64,000 nt of DNA from assembly GCF_003594935.2 (NCBI RefSeq), contig NZ_CP043342.1, positions 1 through 64,000 on the forward strand. Direction: 5' to 3'. Below, piece after piece: positions 24,820-32,852 of this stretch. The notes under the pieces were generated by a model. That model saw only the letters and a program-made list of their open reading frames with translations, had not been told where the DNA came from and made no database searches. Numbering within the stretch: the first letter of the stretch is position 1; every line of letters begins with the position of its first letter. Origin of the DNA: Enterobacter huaxiensis (GTDB lineage Bacteria > Pseudomonadota > Gammaproteobacteria > Enterobacterales > Enterobacteriaceae). The translations under genes and the position numbers were made by a program.

Positions 24820-26157
24820 TCAGATAATGAAAGAAAGCAGGAATGTGCCGCCAAGTGCAAGCACCGAGGCGATAAAGGTCGCCGTCGTATAGTATTTGAA
24901 GGTCTCGTTCAGGGTAGCGCCGCAGTATTGCTTCACCAGCCAGAAGAGGGAATCGGTCACGATCGTGCAGCCAATGGCGCCGGAACCGATGGCAATGGTG
25001 ACGATCTCCGGGCTGACGTTCGGGTAGAGCGGCAGCATCGGCGCGACTATCGCCGTGGCACCCATCATCGCTACCGTTGCCGAGCCCACTGCGGCATGCA
25101 GCACCAGCGCCACCAGCCAGGCCAGCAGAATCGGGTGCATGTGCAGGTTCGAGAGAATATGCGCCAGGGTGTCTGCCAGCCCGCTGGTTTTGAGGATGGC
25201 GTTAAACGCCCCGCCCGCGCCGATAATCAGCAAAATGTTGGCGATGGAGCCAAAGCCGTGCTCGGTATGCGTCAGCATCGTGCCCATGCCCATATGCTGG
25301 CGGATCCCCAGCAGGTAATAGGCCATAAACACGGCGATAAACATGGCGGTAATCGGGTTGCCGATAAACTCCAGCAGCGTATACAGCGTGCCTTCTTTTG
25401 CCATATTCAGCTCGGCGACGGTTTTCACCAGCATCAGCGCAATCGGCAGCAGCACCGTGAACAGCGTGGCGCCCAGCGACGGCAGGGTATGCTCTTCCCG
25501 CACCTTCAGGTCTGAAAACTCCGCCGGAACCGGCTTAAACGGCAAACGATCCCCGAGCAGTTTCAGGAACAGCGGGCCGCCGACCAGCGAGGCCATCAGG
25601 CCCACCAGCAGGCCGTAGACGATAACGGTGCCCACGTCCGCGCCCAGCTTGTTGGTCACGAACAGCGCCGCCGGGTGCGGAGGCACCACGCAGTGCACCG
25701 CCATCAGCGCGGTACAGAGCGGAATGGCCAGCTTGAGCAGCGACGTGTTGGTTTTTTTAGCGATGGAAAACGCCAGCGGGATCAGCAGCACCACGCCGAC
25801 TTCGACAAACAGCGTGATCCCGCAAATCATTCCAACCAGCACCATAATCACATCCGCCGACAGCCAGCGGCAGCGCTGAAGCGCAATCCCGATGCGTTCC
25901 GCCGCGCCGGAGACCTCCATCATCTTGCCGAGAATGGTACCCAGGCCAATCACCGCCGCCAGGAATCCCAGCGTGCCGCCAATCCCGCTCTCGATGGCGT
26001 TAACCATATCCAGCGGGCTCATCCCCATCATCGCACCGACGAAAAAGCTTGCCAGCAGCAGCGCGAGGAACGGGTGAAACTTCAGTTTTACGATGGTTAA
26101 CACAATCAACACGATGCTGATGAGCAGCGTTGCCACAACCCAGATTTGAGAGCCCAT
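24820..26157 (-). CDS. dsdX: D-serine permease DsdX (GntP family)
   Basis: DsdX is a proton-coupled D-serine importer of the gluconate-permease family. The 445-residue protein has about twelve to fourteen membrane helices, the start [19 protein letters not shown] and a conserved C-terminal region [18 protein letters not shown]. It is divergent from its activator gene dsdC across about 200 bases and precedes dsdA. Confidence 0.97.
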   Translation of the reverse strand: MGSQIWVVATLLISIVLIVLTIVKLKFHPFLALLLASFFVGAMMGMSPLDMVNAIESGIGGTLGFLAAVIGLGTILGKMMEVSGAAERIGIALQRCRWLSADVIMVLVGMICGITLFVEVGVVLLIPLAFSIAKKTNTSLLKLAIPLCTALMAVHCVVPPHPAALFVTNKLGADVGTVIVYGLLVGLMASLVGGPLFLKLLGDRLPFKPVPAEFSDLKVREEHTLPSLGATLFTVLLPIALMLVKTVAELNMAKEGTLYTLLEFIGNPITAMFIAVFMAYYLLGIRQHMGMGTMLTHTEHGFGSIANILLIIGAGGAFNAILKTSGLADTLAHILSNLHMHPILLAWLVALVLHAAVGSATVAMMGATAIVAPMLPLYPNVSPEIVTIAIGSGAIGCTIVTDSLFWLVKQYCGATLNETFKYYTTATFIASVLALGGTFLLSFII

Positions 26158-26361
26158 ATCTCACCTCACCCTTAAGTAATCTGCGGGTATTGGACGAAAA
26201 AACGGCGTTGGCTGACAAACGATATAAATTGGCGTTCAGGTGAGCCAGATTGGATCAACTGAGTGACTACGCTCTAAAAAGCACACTTAAACCGTATTAG
26301 GTTCACATAAATTCATCCTTGAGCGGTATGCTAAGCGCAGAAACCACGCGCGAGAATTGTG

Positions 26362-27288
26362 ATGACCGATGCAAATGAAGCCAGAAACCGGCTGCTAAAC
26401 GGCTGGCAGCTGTCAAAAATGTACACTTTTGAAGTGGCGGCCCGGCATGAGTCCTTCGCGCTGGCCGCGGAGGAGCTGTCGCTCAGCCCCAGCGCGGTGA
26501 GCCACCGCATCAACCTGCTGGAGGAGGAGCTGGGCATTCAGCTGTTCGTGCGTTCGCACCGTAAAGTGGAGCTGACGCAGGAGGGAAAGCGCGTTTACTG
26601 GACGCTCAAATCCTCCCTCGACACGCTGAACCAGGAGATCCTGGACATTAAAAACCAGGCGCTGTCCGGCACGCTGACCGTCTATTCCCGACCGTCGATT
26701 GCCCAGTGCTGGCTGGTGCCGATGCTGGGGGATTTTACCCGCCGCCATCCGTCCATTTCGCTGACCGTCCTGACGGGCAACGATTACGTTAATATGCAGC
26801 GCACGGGTGTCGATCTGGCGCTCTATTTCGACGATACGCCGCCAGAGCACCTCTCTCATGATTTCCTGATGGATGAGGAGATTTTGCCGGTCTGCTCCCC
26901 TGAATACGCTCGTGACCATGAGCTGGTGACAAGCCCAGACAATCTCAGCCACTGCACGCTTCTCCATGACCGCCAGGCCTGGAGCAATGATTCGGGCACG
27001 GACGAGTGGCTGAGCTGGGCGCAACATTTTGCCGTAAACATGCCGCCATCATCGGGTATTGGGTTCGATCGTTCTGATTTGGCCATTATCGCTGCAATGA
27101 ACCACGTTGGCGTGGCGATGGGGCGTAAACGGCTGGTGCAAAAGCGGCTTGAACGCGGCGAATTAGTCGCCCCCTTCGGTGAAAAGACCCTGAAATGCCA
27201 TCAGCACTACTACATCTCGACGCTCTCTGGTCGACAGTGGCCGAAAATCGATGCCTTTATCGGCTGGCTAAAGGAAATGACGGGCTGA
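26362..27288 (+). CDS. dsdC: D-serine operon activator DsdC (LysR family)
   Basis: DsdC activates dsdXA in response to D-serine. The protein of 308 residues has the LysR helix-turn-helix (SFALAAEELSLSPSAVSHRINLLEEELGIQLF, split here only for description) and a substrate-binding domain with the conserved WSNDSGTDEW and GIGFDRSDLAIIAAMNHVGVAMG blocks of E. coli DsdC. A GTG one codon upstream (26359) could also start it. Divergent orientation from dsdX is as in E. coli. Confidence 0.96.
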   Translation: MTDANEARNRLLNGWQLSKMYTFEVAARHESFALAAEELSLSPSAVSHRINLLEEELGIQLFVRSHRKVELTQEGKRVYWTLKSSLDTLNQEILDIKNQALSGTLTVYSRPSIAQCWLVPMLGDFTRRHPSISLTVLTGNDYVNMQRTGVDLALYFDDTPPEHLSHDFLMDEEILPVCSPEYARDHELVTSPDNLSHCTLLHDRQAWSNDSGTDEWLSWAQHFAVNMPPSSGIGFDRSDLAIIAAMNHVGVAMGRKRLVQKRLERGELVAPFGEKTLKCHQHYYISTLSGRQWPKIDAFIGWLKEMTG

Positions 27289-27374
27289 ATAATTATTACG
27301 CTTTGGCGCTACACCCATTGCGAAAAAGCGTGCTAAATACAGGCTATTGCTTTTGATTTTTTTCAGGGTAAACC

Positions 27375-28463
27375 GTGTTCAAGTCTTTCATTGCCACCGC
27401 CTTACTGATCGCCTCCGGCTGGGCCATTGCCGCTGAGCCGCCGCTGACGGCTGCCCGTTACGCGCAGCAGCTGGGCGTGGGAATGGACGTCGACTGGGCG
27501 CGCACCGAGCGCGGCATTCGCGAGTTTGACCCGCTGGTTGTCCGCGATTTTCGCGCAAAAGGGATTAGCCACGTGCGCATTCGCGTGGCGGATGAGCCGA
27601 CAGAGGCCAGGCTGATTCATTTGCGCAAGCTGGTGGAAGCCTGCGAGCAGTACGGCGTCATCCCGATTATCTCGTATCAGGCCGATGTCTATAAAAACGA
27701 CCCGAAAGCCGATAATGAGAAAGAGGTGATTAACTGGTGGATTGCCGTGGCGCACTATTTCGGCCAGCGCTCGCCGCTGCTGGGCTTTGACCTGATCTAC
27801 GAGCCTGCGGATAAGCTCAACCACAACGCGGCATCGCTCAACCGGGTGTACGAGAAAGCGATTAAGGACATCCACGCGATCGATGCCAATCGCATGATCT
27901 TCATCGCCCCCCGCCTGCGCGCCGCGCCGGAAGATTTATCCAGCCTGAAGCTGCCCGCGCGCAGCCAGAACTACCTGCTGGCGGAGTGGCATATCTTCCC
28001 GTGGGGGCCGCTAAAAAGTAACGGTAAATACCCGTGGACGTCCGGTACCGCGGCAGAGAAAGCGGCGATTCACAATCGCATCAACACGGCGCTGCGCTGG
28101 CAGCAGAAAACCGGGCACGTCAGCTGGGTCGGGGGCTGGGGCGTTGGGGAGTCAAACCACCTCACGCCAACGGCGTCGCAAATGGCGTTTGCTACCTATA
28201 TGGCCTGCGAGCTGCAAAAGGCGAAAATCCCCTACGCGGTTAACGCTGATTTCCAGTTTTATGACGGGGAAGAGGGGGCATGGCGAGCTGCACCGGAGCC
28301 GCTGCTGCAGGCAATGATTTCCCCTGCGTGTGAAAAGCCCGGCGAGAAGCCGGGCCATCGTGCGGTTAAACCGGCTGCTCGTGATGCGGAACGCGCGACG
28401 CCAGCGGCAGCCAGCACAGCAAAATCAGCAGCCCCATCAGCGTCATCAGCAGGCCCAAACTAG
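27375..28463 (+). CDS. Secreted GH5-like glycoside hydrolase
   Basis: The 362-residue protein has a signal peptide (MFKSFIATALLIASGWAIAA, cleavage after about residue 20) and a TIM-barrel of the cellulase (GH5) type. Glu143 in DLIYEPAD sits at the acid/base position, but the usual Asn before it is Tyr. Glu259 in GGWGVGESN sits at the nucleophile position. The catalytic domain ends about residue 318. The remaining 44 residues are Ala/Pro/Lys-rich and arise from reading the emrD terminator and the antisense of the emrD 3' end, so the true stop may have been lost. The substrate is unknown, presumably a beta-glucan. Confidence 0.8.
   Translation: MFKSFIATALLIASGWAIAAEPPLTAARYAQQLGVGMDVDWARTERGIREFDPLVVRDFRAKGISHVRIRVADEPTEARLIHLRKLVEACEQYGVIPIISYQADVYKNDPKADNEKEVINWWIAVAHYFGQRSPLLGFDLIYEPADKLNHNAASLNRVYEKAIKDIHAIDANRMIFIAPRLRAAPEDLSSLKLPARSQNYLLAEWHIFPWGPLKSNGKYPWTSGTAAEKAAIHNRINTALRWQQKTGHVSWVGGWGVGESNHLTPTASQMAFATYMACELQKAKIPYAVNADFQFYDGEEGAWRAAPEPLLQAMISPACEKPGEKPGHRAVKPAARDAERATPAAASTAKSAAPSASSAGPN
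28332..28355 (-). terminator. Rho-independent terminator of emrD
   Basis: On the minus strand GCCCGGC-TTCTC-GCCGGGC is followed by TTTT. The stem is at 28337-28343 and 28349-28355. It lies inside the 3' end of the GH5-like gene on the opposite strand. Confidence 0.8.
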
Positions 28464-29550
28464 CCTGACCGGTCTGCGGCAACATGGCGGAAAGCCAGGC
28501 TAGCGCGCCGGAGCCGATATTCTGCAAGCCGCCCACCAGCGCGCCCGCCGTGCCTGCGAGGAACGGGAAGGGCTCCATCGCGCCGCTGGTGGCAAGCGGG
28601 AACAGCATACCCGCGCCGAAGAAGAACAGCGCCGCCGGGACCAGCAGCGTCCAGACCGTCATCACGCCGAACAGCCCTGGGATCCACATCATCAGCCCTG
28701 CCAGCAGGCAGCTAATCACCGACTGCCACATCAGCGTTGAGAAACGCTTGTTCGGGCGTCCGGCAAACCAGGCGCCGAAGAACGCCGCCGGGATCGGCAG
28801 AATAAACAGAATACTCACCACCATGCTGCTCAGGCCCAGCCCCGCGCCCAGCAGCACGCCGGAGCAGGCTTCAAACACCGCAATGCCCGCCAGGCCGCCG
28901 ATCAGCATCAGCAGGTAGCAGGTAAACGACCCGTTGCCGAACAGCGTTTTATAGCTGGCGATCAGCTTCGTGCGCGGCGCGTCTTTTGGACGCGTTTCCG
29001 GCATCCAGCGCGCCATGCTGAAGGTGACAATCACGCAGAGCGCCAGCAGGAAAGCGTAGCAGGCGCGCCATGACCACATTGTGTCCAGCAGGCCGCCGAT
29101 CAGCGGGGCCATCAGCGGGCTCACCAGAATGCCCATATTGAGCAAGCTGTTGGCGTGGCGCAGCTGGGTGCCCTGATACATATCGCGCGGCAACGTTCGC
29201 GCCATCACCCCACCGACGCCGGTCCCGACGCCCTGCAGGGCGCTGGCGGCAATCAATACGGTCAGGTTATGGGTCGTCATCGCAATCACGGTTGCCACCA
29301 TGAAAATGCTCATGCCCACCAGGATCACCGGACGACGCCCGACGCGGTCGGACAGCGGGCCGTAAAAGAGTTGCGAAACGCCATAGGTCAGCAGGTACGC
29401 TGCCATTACGCTCTGCACTGCACCCTCGCGGACGTTAAGTTCCTTTGCCATGTCGGCAATCGCCGGAATGTAGATGGTTTGCGCCATCTGACCGACGGCC
29501 ACCAGTAACACCAGCATCAACAATAAGTTAACGTTCCTTTGTTTTTTCAT
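28366..29550 (-). CDS. emrD: Multidrug efflux transporter EmrD
   Basis: EmrD is a 12-helix MFS proton antiporter (DHA1, Bcr/CflA branch) that exports uncouplers, detergents and, in E. coli, arabinose. The start is ATG at 29550 (MKKQRNVNLLLMLVLLVAVGQ), giving 394 residues, identical in length to E. coli. An 81-codon upstream extension has no family similarity. The motif A region GPLSDRVGRRP and the VGGVMARTLPRD segment are present. The gene converges on the GH5-like gene, overlapping it by 98 bases. Confidence 0.97.
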   Translation of the reverse strand: MKKQRNVNLLLMLVLLVAVGQMAQTIYIPAIADMAKELNVREGAVQSVMAAYLLTYGVSQLFYGPLSDRVGRRPVILVGMSIFMVATVIAMTTHNLTVLIAASALQGVGTGVGGVMARTLPRDMYQGTQLRHANSLLNMGILVSPLMAPLIGGLLDTMWSWRACYAFLLALCVIVTFSMARWMPETRPKDAPRTKLIASYKTLFGNGSFTCYLLMLIGGLAGIAVFEACSGVLLGAGLGLSSMVVSILFILPIPAAFFGAWFAGRPNKRFSTLMWQSVISCLLAGLMMWIPGLFGVMTVWTLLVPAALFFFGAGMLFPLATSGAMEPFPFLAGTAGALVGGLQNIGSGALAWLSAMLPQTGQASLGLLMTLMGLLILLCWLPLASRVPHHEQPV

Positions 29551-29725
29551 GTCGCTGAATACTTTTGCCAAAAGAGAGAAATGAAGAATAAGTGACTGCG
29601 CATTCCCATAAATGCGCGAGGAATCTACCACAGTGAGATGACAATTTAAGCATTGCCGTGGTGAATGAAAAACGCGGAAGAGGCAGGATTTGTAAACAAC
29701 ATCGGCAACTAATGTTGCCAGCGAT

Positions 29726-30559
29726 TCACGCCAGGCGCAGCAGAATGGCCCCGCCGGCAATACCCAGCGCGGCGGCGATGCGCAGGCCGGCAACCTTTTC
29801 TTTTAACAGCACAAATGCGATCAGCGCGCCAAAAAGAATTGAGGTTTCACGCAGCGCCGCGACCACGGCCAGCGGGGCCTGGGTCATCGCCCAGAGCGCC
29901 AGCCCGTATGAACCCATGGTGCCCACCCCGCCAAGCAGCCCCTTTTTCCAGTGCAGGCGCAGGTAGCTCGACGCTTCGCGCCGGCGGGCCACCATCGCCC
30001 AGCTCAGCAGGCAGAAGCCGTTCATGAAGAAGGTCCACAGCGTATAGCCCAGCGCGGTGTCTGAGAGACGCACGCCCGTACCGTCTACCAGCGTATAGCC
30101 CGCGATAAAACAGGCGTTTAGCAAGGCCAGCCAGACCCCTTTGCGTGACTGCATACGGCCATTCATCGCCATAATGAGAATCGACAGGCAGATCACCCCA
30201 ATGCCGGACCAGGCAAGCCAGGAGAGGCTATCCCCGAGCGCCAGAACGCTGATCAGCGCCACCAGCAGCGGAGCCGTACCGCGCATCAGGGGATAGGTCT
30301 GGCTCATGTCCGAGACCTGATAGGTCTTCGCTACCAGCACGGTATAGACCACCTGTAAGGCGCAGGAGACAATCAAAAACGGCCAGCTTTCAGCAGTTGG
30401 CTGCGGGGAAAAGGGCAGTAAGACCAGAGCGATAACCGTGGCGGAGCCGCTGACGCTTATTGCGGAATAGAGTTTGTCCGTTCCGGCCTTAACGATGGCG
30501 TTCCAGCTGGCATGCAGCAGCGCGGCGAACAGCAAAATGCAGAAAACGGTGATGGTCAT
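29726..30559 (-). CDS. EamA/DMT-family transporter
   Basis: The 277-residue membrane protein has ten hydrophobic helices in two EamA repeats (first about 1-130, second about 145-277). Motifs typical of drug/metabolite transporters such as PLMRGTAPLLVALISVL and ETSILFGALIAFVLLKEK are seen. The substrate is unknown. It stands alone between emrD and an acetyltransferase, all on the same strand. Confidence 0.88.
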   Translation of the reverse strand: MTITVFCILLFAALLHASWNAIVKAGTDKLYSAISVSGSATVIALVLLPFSPQPTAESWPFLIVSCALQVVYTVLVAKTYQVSDMSQTYPLMRGTAPLLVALISVLALGDSLSWLAWSGIGVICLSILIMAMNGRMQSRKGVWLALLNACFIAGYTLVDGTGVRLSDTALGYTLWTFFMNGFCLLSWAMVARRREASSYLRLHWKKGLLGGVGTMGSYGLALWAMTQAPLAVVAALRETSILFGALIAFVLLKEKVAGLRIAAALGIAGGAILLRLA

Positions 30560-30621
30560 GGGGTATCGGGTGGTGAATTGTCATCCAACTGTAACATTCA
30601 CATCCTGATGCTGCCAGCCGG

Positions 30622-31068
30622 TTATACCGCGCAAAAAAGACGGTGCGTTATACGCGGTTCATCCGACACGGGCGTAAAACCCGCCCGCTGATAGAACCCG
30701 TACGCGGCGTCCGGCGCATGGGTATTCAGGAAATCAAACCAGATGCTGGCATCGGCCGTCACCACGGTCAAAAGCTGTTTGCCAATACCCAGCCCGCGGC
30801 ACTTCTCGCTGACGTAGAGATGGCGAATACGCCCGGCGCGCGGCTGCTGGCTGAACGGATCGCGATTTAGGCCGCATACGCCCACCAGCTTACCGTTAAG
30901 AAACGCACCCAGCAGTTTTTCACCCGGTGCGTTAAAACGGTTTTCACCCCGCAGCCAGTTCTCTTCCAGCCTGCGCAGCATGTTGAAATTCAGTGCGATA
31001 CTTTCTGCCTTCAGGGCGATATACCCTGGCTCATCAGGCGTAACAGGCTCAATTAACAGACGCGACAT
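30622..31068 (-). CDS. GNAT-family N-acetyltransferase
   Basis: The 148-residue protein has the GNAT fold. The acetyl-CoA pyrophosphate loop is RGLGIGKQLL (about residues 91-100), preceded by the beta-strand RIRHLYVSEK, and the C-terminal AYGFYQRAGF motif is typical. The substrate is not identifiable. It is 62 bases upstream of the EamA gene, possibly sharing a transcript. Confidence 0.88.
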   Translation of the reverse strand: MSRLLIEPVTPDEPGYIALKAESIALNFNMLRRLEENWLRGENRFNAPGEKLLGAFLNGKLVGVCGLNRDPFSQQPRAGRIRHLYVSEKCRGLGIGKQLLTVVTADASIWFDFLNTHAPDAAYGFYQRAGFTPVSDEPRITHRLFCAV

Positions 31069-31080
31069 AGCATTCCCTCG

Positions 31081-31111
31081 TTATTAAAGAGGGGCGGTTT
31101 CCCGCCCCTCT
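31081..31111 (-). terminator. Rho-independent terminator of tisB mRNA
   Basis: A 10-bp perfect stem AGAGGGGCGG (31088-31097) / CCGCCCCTCT (31102-31111) with a TTTC loop on the plus strand is followed, on the minus strand, by TTTAATAA. It ends the tisB transcript and separates it from the acetyltransferase gene. Confidence 0.88.
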
Positions 31112-31132
31112 CAGGTGCGACTTGAACCTGAA

Positions 31133-31222
31133 TTACCGAACGTATTTCAGGACAGCATCAAGCAGTTGCAGTACAGCAACAATGAGTTTGAGGATAAGTA
31201 TGACCATATCCACGACGCCCAT
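31133..31222 (-). CDS. tisB: SOS-induced membrane toxin TisB
   Basis: A 29-residue hydrophobic peptide is encoded on the minus strand: MGVVDMVILILKLIVAVLQ followed by LLDAVLKYVR. It shares with E. coli TisB the amphipathic pattern ILILKLIVA-LQLLDAVLKY. TisB inserts in the inner membrane, depolarises it and promotes persister formation after DNA damage. A strong AAGGAG ribosome-binding site lies 7 bases upstream but is held in a hairpin. A LexA box 205 bases upstream and the IstR-1 antitoxin gene complete the locus. The gene is too short for ordinary gene callers and is hidden under longer spurious frames on the other strand. Confidence 0.95.
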   Translation of the reverse strand: MGVVDMVILILKLIVAVLQLLDAVLKYVR

Positions 31223-31230
31223 ACGCGTCT

Positions 31231-31246
31231 CCTTTTGGTTAAAAGG
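31231..31246 (-). promoter_or_regulatory. Hairpin sequestering the tisB Shine-Dalgarno
   Basis: CCTTTT (31231-31236) and AAAAGG (31241-31246) form a perfect 6-bp inverted repeat that includes the AAGG of the tisB ribosome-binding site on the minus strand. It fits the known need of tisB translation for an upstream ribosome standby site. Confidence 0.7.
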
Positions 31247-31293
31247 AGCACGATGCTGGCGAACCTTTCCGCCGCCTGTGGCCAGCACCTGGA

Positions 31294-31311
31294 TTGACGT
31301 AACACAGTGTG
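31294..31311 (-). promoter_or_regulatory. IstR-1 target (ribosome standby site) in tisB mRNA
   Basis: The plus strand here reads TTGACGTAACACAGTGTG, identical over 18 bases to the start of IstR-1 at 31541-31558. The tisB mRNA, made from the other strand, is therefore perfectly complementary to the sRNA 5' region. The site lies about 70 bases before the tisB start codon, matching the standby-site model of E. coli. Confidence 0.85.
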
Positions 31312-31412
31312 CTCACTTCAGGGGGTTAAGGCACTGACGGCACCACCCGTTTCAGCCAGGACTTCGTTGCGCCGGTAGAACTGCGGCCCCCTCGCTCACT
31401 GCGAACACCCTC

Positions 31413-31442
31413 AGTATAGATAAATACTGTATGCATGAACAG
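31413..31442 (-). promoter_or_regulatory. LexA box and promoter of tisB
   Basis: CTGT-ATGCATGA-ACAG (31427-31442) is a perfect CTGT-N8-ACAG SOS box. On the minus strand it precedes a TATACT -10 hexamer (31413-31418) and overlaps the -35 region, so LexA would block tisB transcription until DNA damage. The transcript from about 31406 to the terminator would be about 320 bases. Confidence 0.88.
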
Positions 31443-31504
31443 TATTTTATGGACAAAAACGTGAAGCCGATCCATACTCAAAAACGTCAAAATCCGTGCC
31501 TGAA

Positions 31505-31533
31505 TTGCGCGTTCGTCTGCGATCGCGTATACT
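31505..31533 (+). promoter_or_regulatory. Constitutive promoter of istR-1
   Basis: TTGCGC (31505-31510) and TATACT (31528-31533) are separated by 17 bases, placing the start at the G at 31540, which matches the 5' end expected for IstR-1 (GTTGAC...). No LexA box overlaps it, as expected for the constitutive form. Confidence 0.8.
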
Positions 31534-31539
31534 TTTTGC

Positions 31540-31620
31540 GTTGACGTAACACAGTGTGTTCTGCGGCGACCAACCGCAAAACCCTGATAAAAACCTCGCT
31601 TAGGCGGGGTTTTTTGTTTT
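31540..31620 (+). ncRNA. istR: Antitoxin small RNA IstR-1
   Basis: IstR-1 pairs with tisB mRNA at its standby site and triggers cleavage, keeping the toxin off. The gene starts GTTGACGTAACACAGTGTG, carries the inner hairpin GCGG/CCGC region (31563-31577) and ends in a terminator AAACCTCGC (31591-31599) / GCGGGGTTT (31604-31612) with a T-rich tail. Its length of about 80 bases fits the 75-nt E. coli RNA. A longer SOS-induced form, IstR-2, would need an upstream promoter that I did not identify with certainty beyond the shared LexA box. Confidence 0.9.
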
Positions 31621-31942
31621 CTGATCTGGCCATAAAAAACTGCTGGATAAGCGAGCGTTCTGCTATTTGGCTTCGCTGTGAACTAGCCAGGATCGCTTAA
31701 GCAACTCTATTTATGGATAGATATTAGACTCATTTTGTAATGATAACAGTGCTAAATGTGTGAACTAATATAAACCGCTAATGCCCCTCAAGTAATTAAC
31801 TTGTTTTGCCTATAATCGTAATAAATAAAATCGAGCTAACTTATTTTTTATGTGAATGTTTATGTAAGACAACTTTACCGGTTTGAATTTCTGAACTTTT
31901 CAATGTATATTTCTATGGCCGCAATTATTGTGTGGGTAAATT
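31621..31942. other. AT-rich non-coding segment at the left edge of the inserted cassette
   Basis: No gene is supported in these 322 bases. Base composition becomes strikingly AT-rich from about 31700, unlike the flanking backbone. A TATAAT hexamer at 31811-31816 could serve as the -10 of the downstream operon, with a leader of about 120 bases. No inverted repeats, integrase or tRNA attachment site were seen. Confidence 0.6.
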
Positions 31943-32656
31943 ATGCAAGCAACTGATTATTTAAAGATGAAGTTCCAGAGCGACAGGCAGTTGGCTATTT
32001 ATGGACAGCAAGGTGTTGCAGGAACATGGAGAGCATTAAAGGGGATCGGCTCTGATATTTACTCAGGAATGGAACGTGTGAGCTGGTACTCATCATGCTT
32101 AATCCCCAGCTATCACGATGTGTGTGACGAGCTTCTCTCAGAAGAAAAGAGGATGTATCTCTCAATTCTCTCGCTTTACCGTTATCGCGATGTGATAGCA
32201 CACATGCTCTATCTTTATTTTGAAAGTGTTATTACCGATTCTGAAAATGGAAATGAACAAAATCGCGCTCGAACGATGGATTCAAAAGTAACCGGGCTTG
32301 TTAATAACATACCGACCAGCAAGGCCGCGCGTTTAGCGATAGCATGGGGGCTGGCCAAATCCCTTTCCGAATCAGGCTTGCTGTCTGAAATTGTCGTCGA
32401 GCGGCTTGCACGCCGCGTACCTAACGTTGTCATGGCGCTTCAATTGATTGGAACGGAACAGAAGTGCGCTCTTGCTGCCCGTCGCCTGAAAACGCTGGAC
32501 CCTAAGTATTACGCGACCCTGTATGCCGCACAACTGGAGATGCTTTACTACTTTTTTGAGCCTTTCCTGTCTGAATTCATTAAGAAGGTTCAAATGGGAT
32601 TCTATAAGGATTTCGAGGCAATTTATAACGACTTAAAGGACAAGGGGCATGTTTAA
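31943..32656 (+). CDS. Putative type VI secretion effector (unrecognised 237-residue protein)
   Basis: I recognise no catalytic motif. The protein is 237 residues, largely helical in appearance, without a signal peptide, and has amphipathic or moderately hydrophobic stretches (AARLAIAWGLAKSL, about residues 131-145; NVVMALQLIG, about 163-172; EMLYYFFEPFLSEFIKKV, about 197-214). The last 8 bases overlap a small two-helix membrane protein gene, and an orphan hcp follows. That order suggests effector, immunity protein and carrier. The size and partner recall Ssp6/Sip6, the ion-selective pore-forming effector pair of Serratia, but no alignment was possible. Codon use is AT-rich compared with neighbouring genes, suggesting acquisition. 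Confidence 0.6.
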   Translation: MQATDYLKMKFQSDRQLAIYGQQGVAGTWRALKGIGSDIYSGMERVSWYSSCLIPSYHDVCDELLSEEKRMYLSILSLYRYRDVIAHMLYLYFESVITDSENGNEQNRARTMDSKVTGLVNNIPTSKAARLAIAWGLAKSLSESGLLSEIVVERLARRVPNVVMALQLIGTEQKCALAARRLKTLDPKYYATLYAAQLEMLYYFFEPFLSEFIKKVQMGFYKDFEAIYNDLKDKGHV

Positions 32657-32831
32657 GAGTCTGTTATCAATTCTATTTGCGGATGTTTTATTCCCTGTTT
32701 ATATTTTTGCGTGCGCCTCTTTGTTTCTGTGGTTGGTACCTAACCACTGGGTATTACTAACATTCATTTCTATCATTGTATTTATTATTGTCCATCCGAT
32801 AATTTTCGGCCGCTTTGATAAGTACGATTAA
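32649..32831 (+). CDS. Small membrane protein, candidate immunity protein
   Basis: The 60-residue product is almost entirely hydrophobic, with two predicted membrane helices (about residues 5-30 and 33-53) and a charged C terminus GRFDKYD. It starts within the stop region of the 237-residue gene (ATGTTTAA), so the two are translationally coupled, the usual layout of toxin and immunity genes. An inner-membrane immunity protein would suit an effector that attacks the inner membrane. It has no relation to a known family that I can name. Confidence 0.6.
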   Translation: MFKSLLSILFADVLFPVYIFACASLFLWLVPNHWVLLTFISIIVFIIVHPIIFGRFDKYD

Positions 32832-32852
32832 ATTTTATAAAAAGAACTTTAT

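Noticed and set aside
29551..29793. 81-codon N-terminal extension of emrD
   Set aside because: Not similar to EmrD. The ATG at 29550 gives the exact family length.
31115..31337. Plus-strand frames of 60 and 71 codons near 31.1-31.3 kb
   Set aside because: They are the reverse strand of tisB and its leader. The minus-strand tisB has homology, ribosome-binding site, LexA box and terminator.
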